From Bacillus sp. (in: firmicutes) (lineage in GTDB: Bacteria; Bacillota; Bacilli; Bacillales; Cytobacillaceae): a DNA stretch of 52,799 nt. Positions 52,109 through 52,799 of this stretch are shown piece after piece. Location: contig JAPSKD010000008.1 of the NCBI GenBank assembly GCA_031177865.1, forward strand, positions 1 to 52,799, in the 5' to 3' direction. Position 1 is the stretch's first letter, and each line of letters begins with the position of its first letter. Under the pieces are notes generated by a model that made no database searches, was not told where the DNA came from, and saw only the letters and a program-made list of their open reading frames with translations. The translations under genes were made by a program, and so were the position numbers.

Positions 52109-52741
52109 ATGGACCGCAAAATCATTCATTTAGCTGTTGGAAAACCGAAGGAATACGATTGGAACAGAAAAAAAGAATTTTCCGCAATAGGAAAATCATT
52201 TGTGCAAGTTGTTGAGTTGAAAAAGTATGGTTTCATTGGTGATGATGTTGCAAACCACAAGTTTCACGGCGGCATTGATCGTGCAGTATGTTTATATCCA
52301 TTTGAGCATTACTCCTATTGGGAAGACATGTTCAATAAGAAACTGAATCCTCCAGCTTTTGGAGAGAATATCACAGCAACAGGAATGTTGGAAGAACAGG
52401 TTTATATAGGGGATATATATAGAATTGGGGAGACTGTTATTCAGGTAACACAGGGAAGAGTACCTTGTGCCACTATCTCTAACTATAATGAAGAAAAGTC
52501 TTTTTTAAAAAAAGTCATTGAAACATCTCTAACAGGTTACTTTTTTAAAGTGATAGAAGAAGGAATCATTAACTCCAATTCAGAAATAGAGCTTGTGGAA
52601 AGAGATAAAAACCAGATATCTGTATTTTTTGCTACAAAAGTTCTTTTTCATCAAAAAACGGACAAAGCAGCCATTGAAAAAATATTAGAAGTTGAGGCTC
52701 TTGCAGAGGACTGGAGAAAAAGATTTTTAAAGTTATTATAA
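52109..52741 (+). CDS. MOSC domain protein (YiiM-like)
   Basis: A 210-residue MOSC protein. GDDVANHKFHGGIDRAVCLYP (residues about 44-64) and the sulfur-carrying Cys120 in QVTQGRVPCATI are family signatures, and FGENITATGM is the middle motif. MOSC proteins use the molybdenum cofactor, for example to reduce N-hydroxylated compounds (YiiM type). The C-terminal helical extension is also of the YiiM type. ATG 52109 follows ATGAGG. It could use the cofactor made by the moeA-mobB genes at the other end of the window, although the link is only functional. Confidence 0.9.
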   Translation: MDRKIIHLAVGKPKEYDWNRKKEFSAIGKSFVQVVELKKYGFIGDDVANHKFHGGIDRAVCLYPFEHYSYWEDMFNKKLNPPAFGENITATGMLEEQVYIGDIYRIGETVIQVTQGRVPCATISNYNEEKSFLKKVIETSLTGYFFKVIEEGIINSNSEIELVERDKNQISVFFATKVLFHQKTDKAAIEKILEVEALAEDWRKRFLKLL

Positions 52742-52799
52742 TTGCCCATTATTTAAAACTTTAGCTCTAATAAAGCATTCCTTGTTAACTTTAATTTTC

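Noticed and set aside
42301-52799. CRISPR array among the repeats of the right flank
   Set aside because: The repeats are degenerate, about 100 bp long and irregularly spaced, with no constant repeat-spacer pattern and no cas genes.

Overview
The window (about 37% G+C, 52.8 kb) comes from an endospore-forming member of the Bacillaceae, most likely Neobacillus/Bacillus-like. The evidence is gene content and order: from about 5.3 to 41.6 kb it follows the Bacillus subtilis yjzC to yjcH order (yjzC, [clpB], yjzD, yjaU/yjaV-like, fabH-fabF, yjaZ, yjbA, trpS, spx, mecA, [cls], coiA, pepF, spxH, yjbI, yjbK, yjbL, relQ, nadK, yjbO, prpE, yjbQ, fabI, cotO, cotZ, yjcA, [spoVA-type operon], spoVIF, yjcD, yjcF, yjcG, yjcH). 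The app and opp transporter operons, med-comZ and most of the cotVWXYZ cluster are absent. Gene symbols rest on protein motifs and synteny recalled from memory, not on a search.

Left flank (1-5.1 kb): an anaerobic/nitrate-linked region that is partly decayed. It has moeA-mobB (molybdenum cofactor), a Bacillus-type fnr with the C-terminal C-x2-C-x4-C cluster, a frameshifted and truncated ywiC, and a remnant of an iron-sulfur repair (RIC/ScdA) gene. FNR-like palindromes lie in front of moeA and ywiC, and a cluster of them lies far away at 23.5 kb in front of a small membrane-protein gene.

Core (5.3-41.6 kb): stress proteolysis (clpB with a CtsR operator; spx, mecA and the Spx adaptor spxH), type II fatty-acid synthesis (fabH-fabF and fabI, each with a FapR-type box), tryptophanyl-tRNA synthetase under a tryptophan T-box, cardiolipin synthase, competence protein CoiA, oligoendopeptidase PepF, and the relQ-nadK-yjbO group (alarmone, NADP, pseudouridine). 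A sporulation block follows: cotO, cotZ, a broken yjcA, a YhcN-type lipoprotein with spoVAC-spoVAD-spoVAE, a YjcZ-type microprotein and spoVIF. A UvrD-type helicase carrying a CoiA-like zinc motif and yjcF/yjcG/yjcH close the core. Two copies of a structured ~190-bp repeat (29.35 and 32.89 kb) and one GC-rich palindromic repeat (14.8 kb) lie between core genes.

Right flank (42.1-52.8 kb): an accessory region starting at a tRNA-Val(GAC) gene, a typical integration site. It holds an integrase pseudogene cut off by an IS110-family remnant, many degenerate ~100-bp repeats, small or broken genes, a DUF3231 gene, a GNAT gene, a dead SDR gene, an ohrR/ohr peroxide-resistance pair with eroded hydrolase and cupin genes between them, an IS3-family end, a dapF tail and a MOSC-domain gene.

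The most striking object is at 44.28-44.56 kb: a sequence with the conserved elements of a c-di-GMP-I (GEMM-I) riboswitch directly upstream of a 39-residue SinI-like antirepressor gene. If real, it would couple cyclic di-GMP directly to synthesis of a SinR antagonist, a compact link from second messenger to biofilm control.
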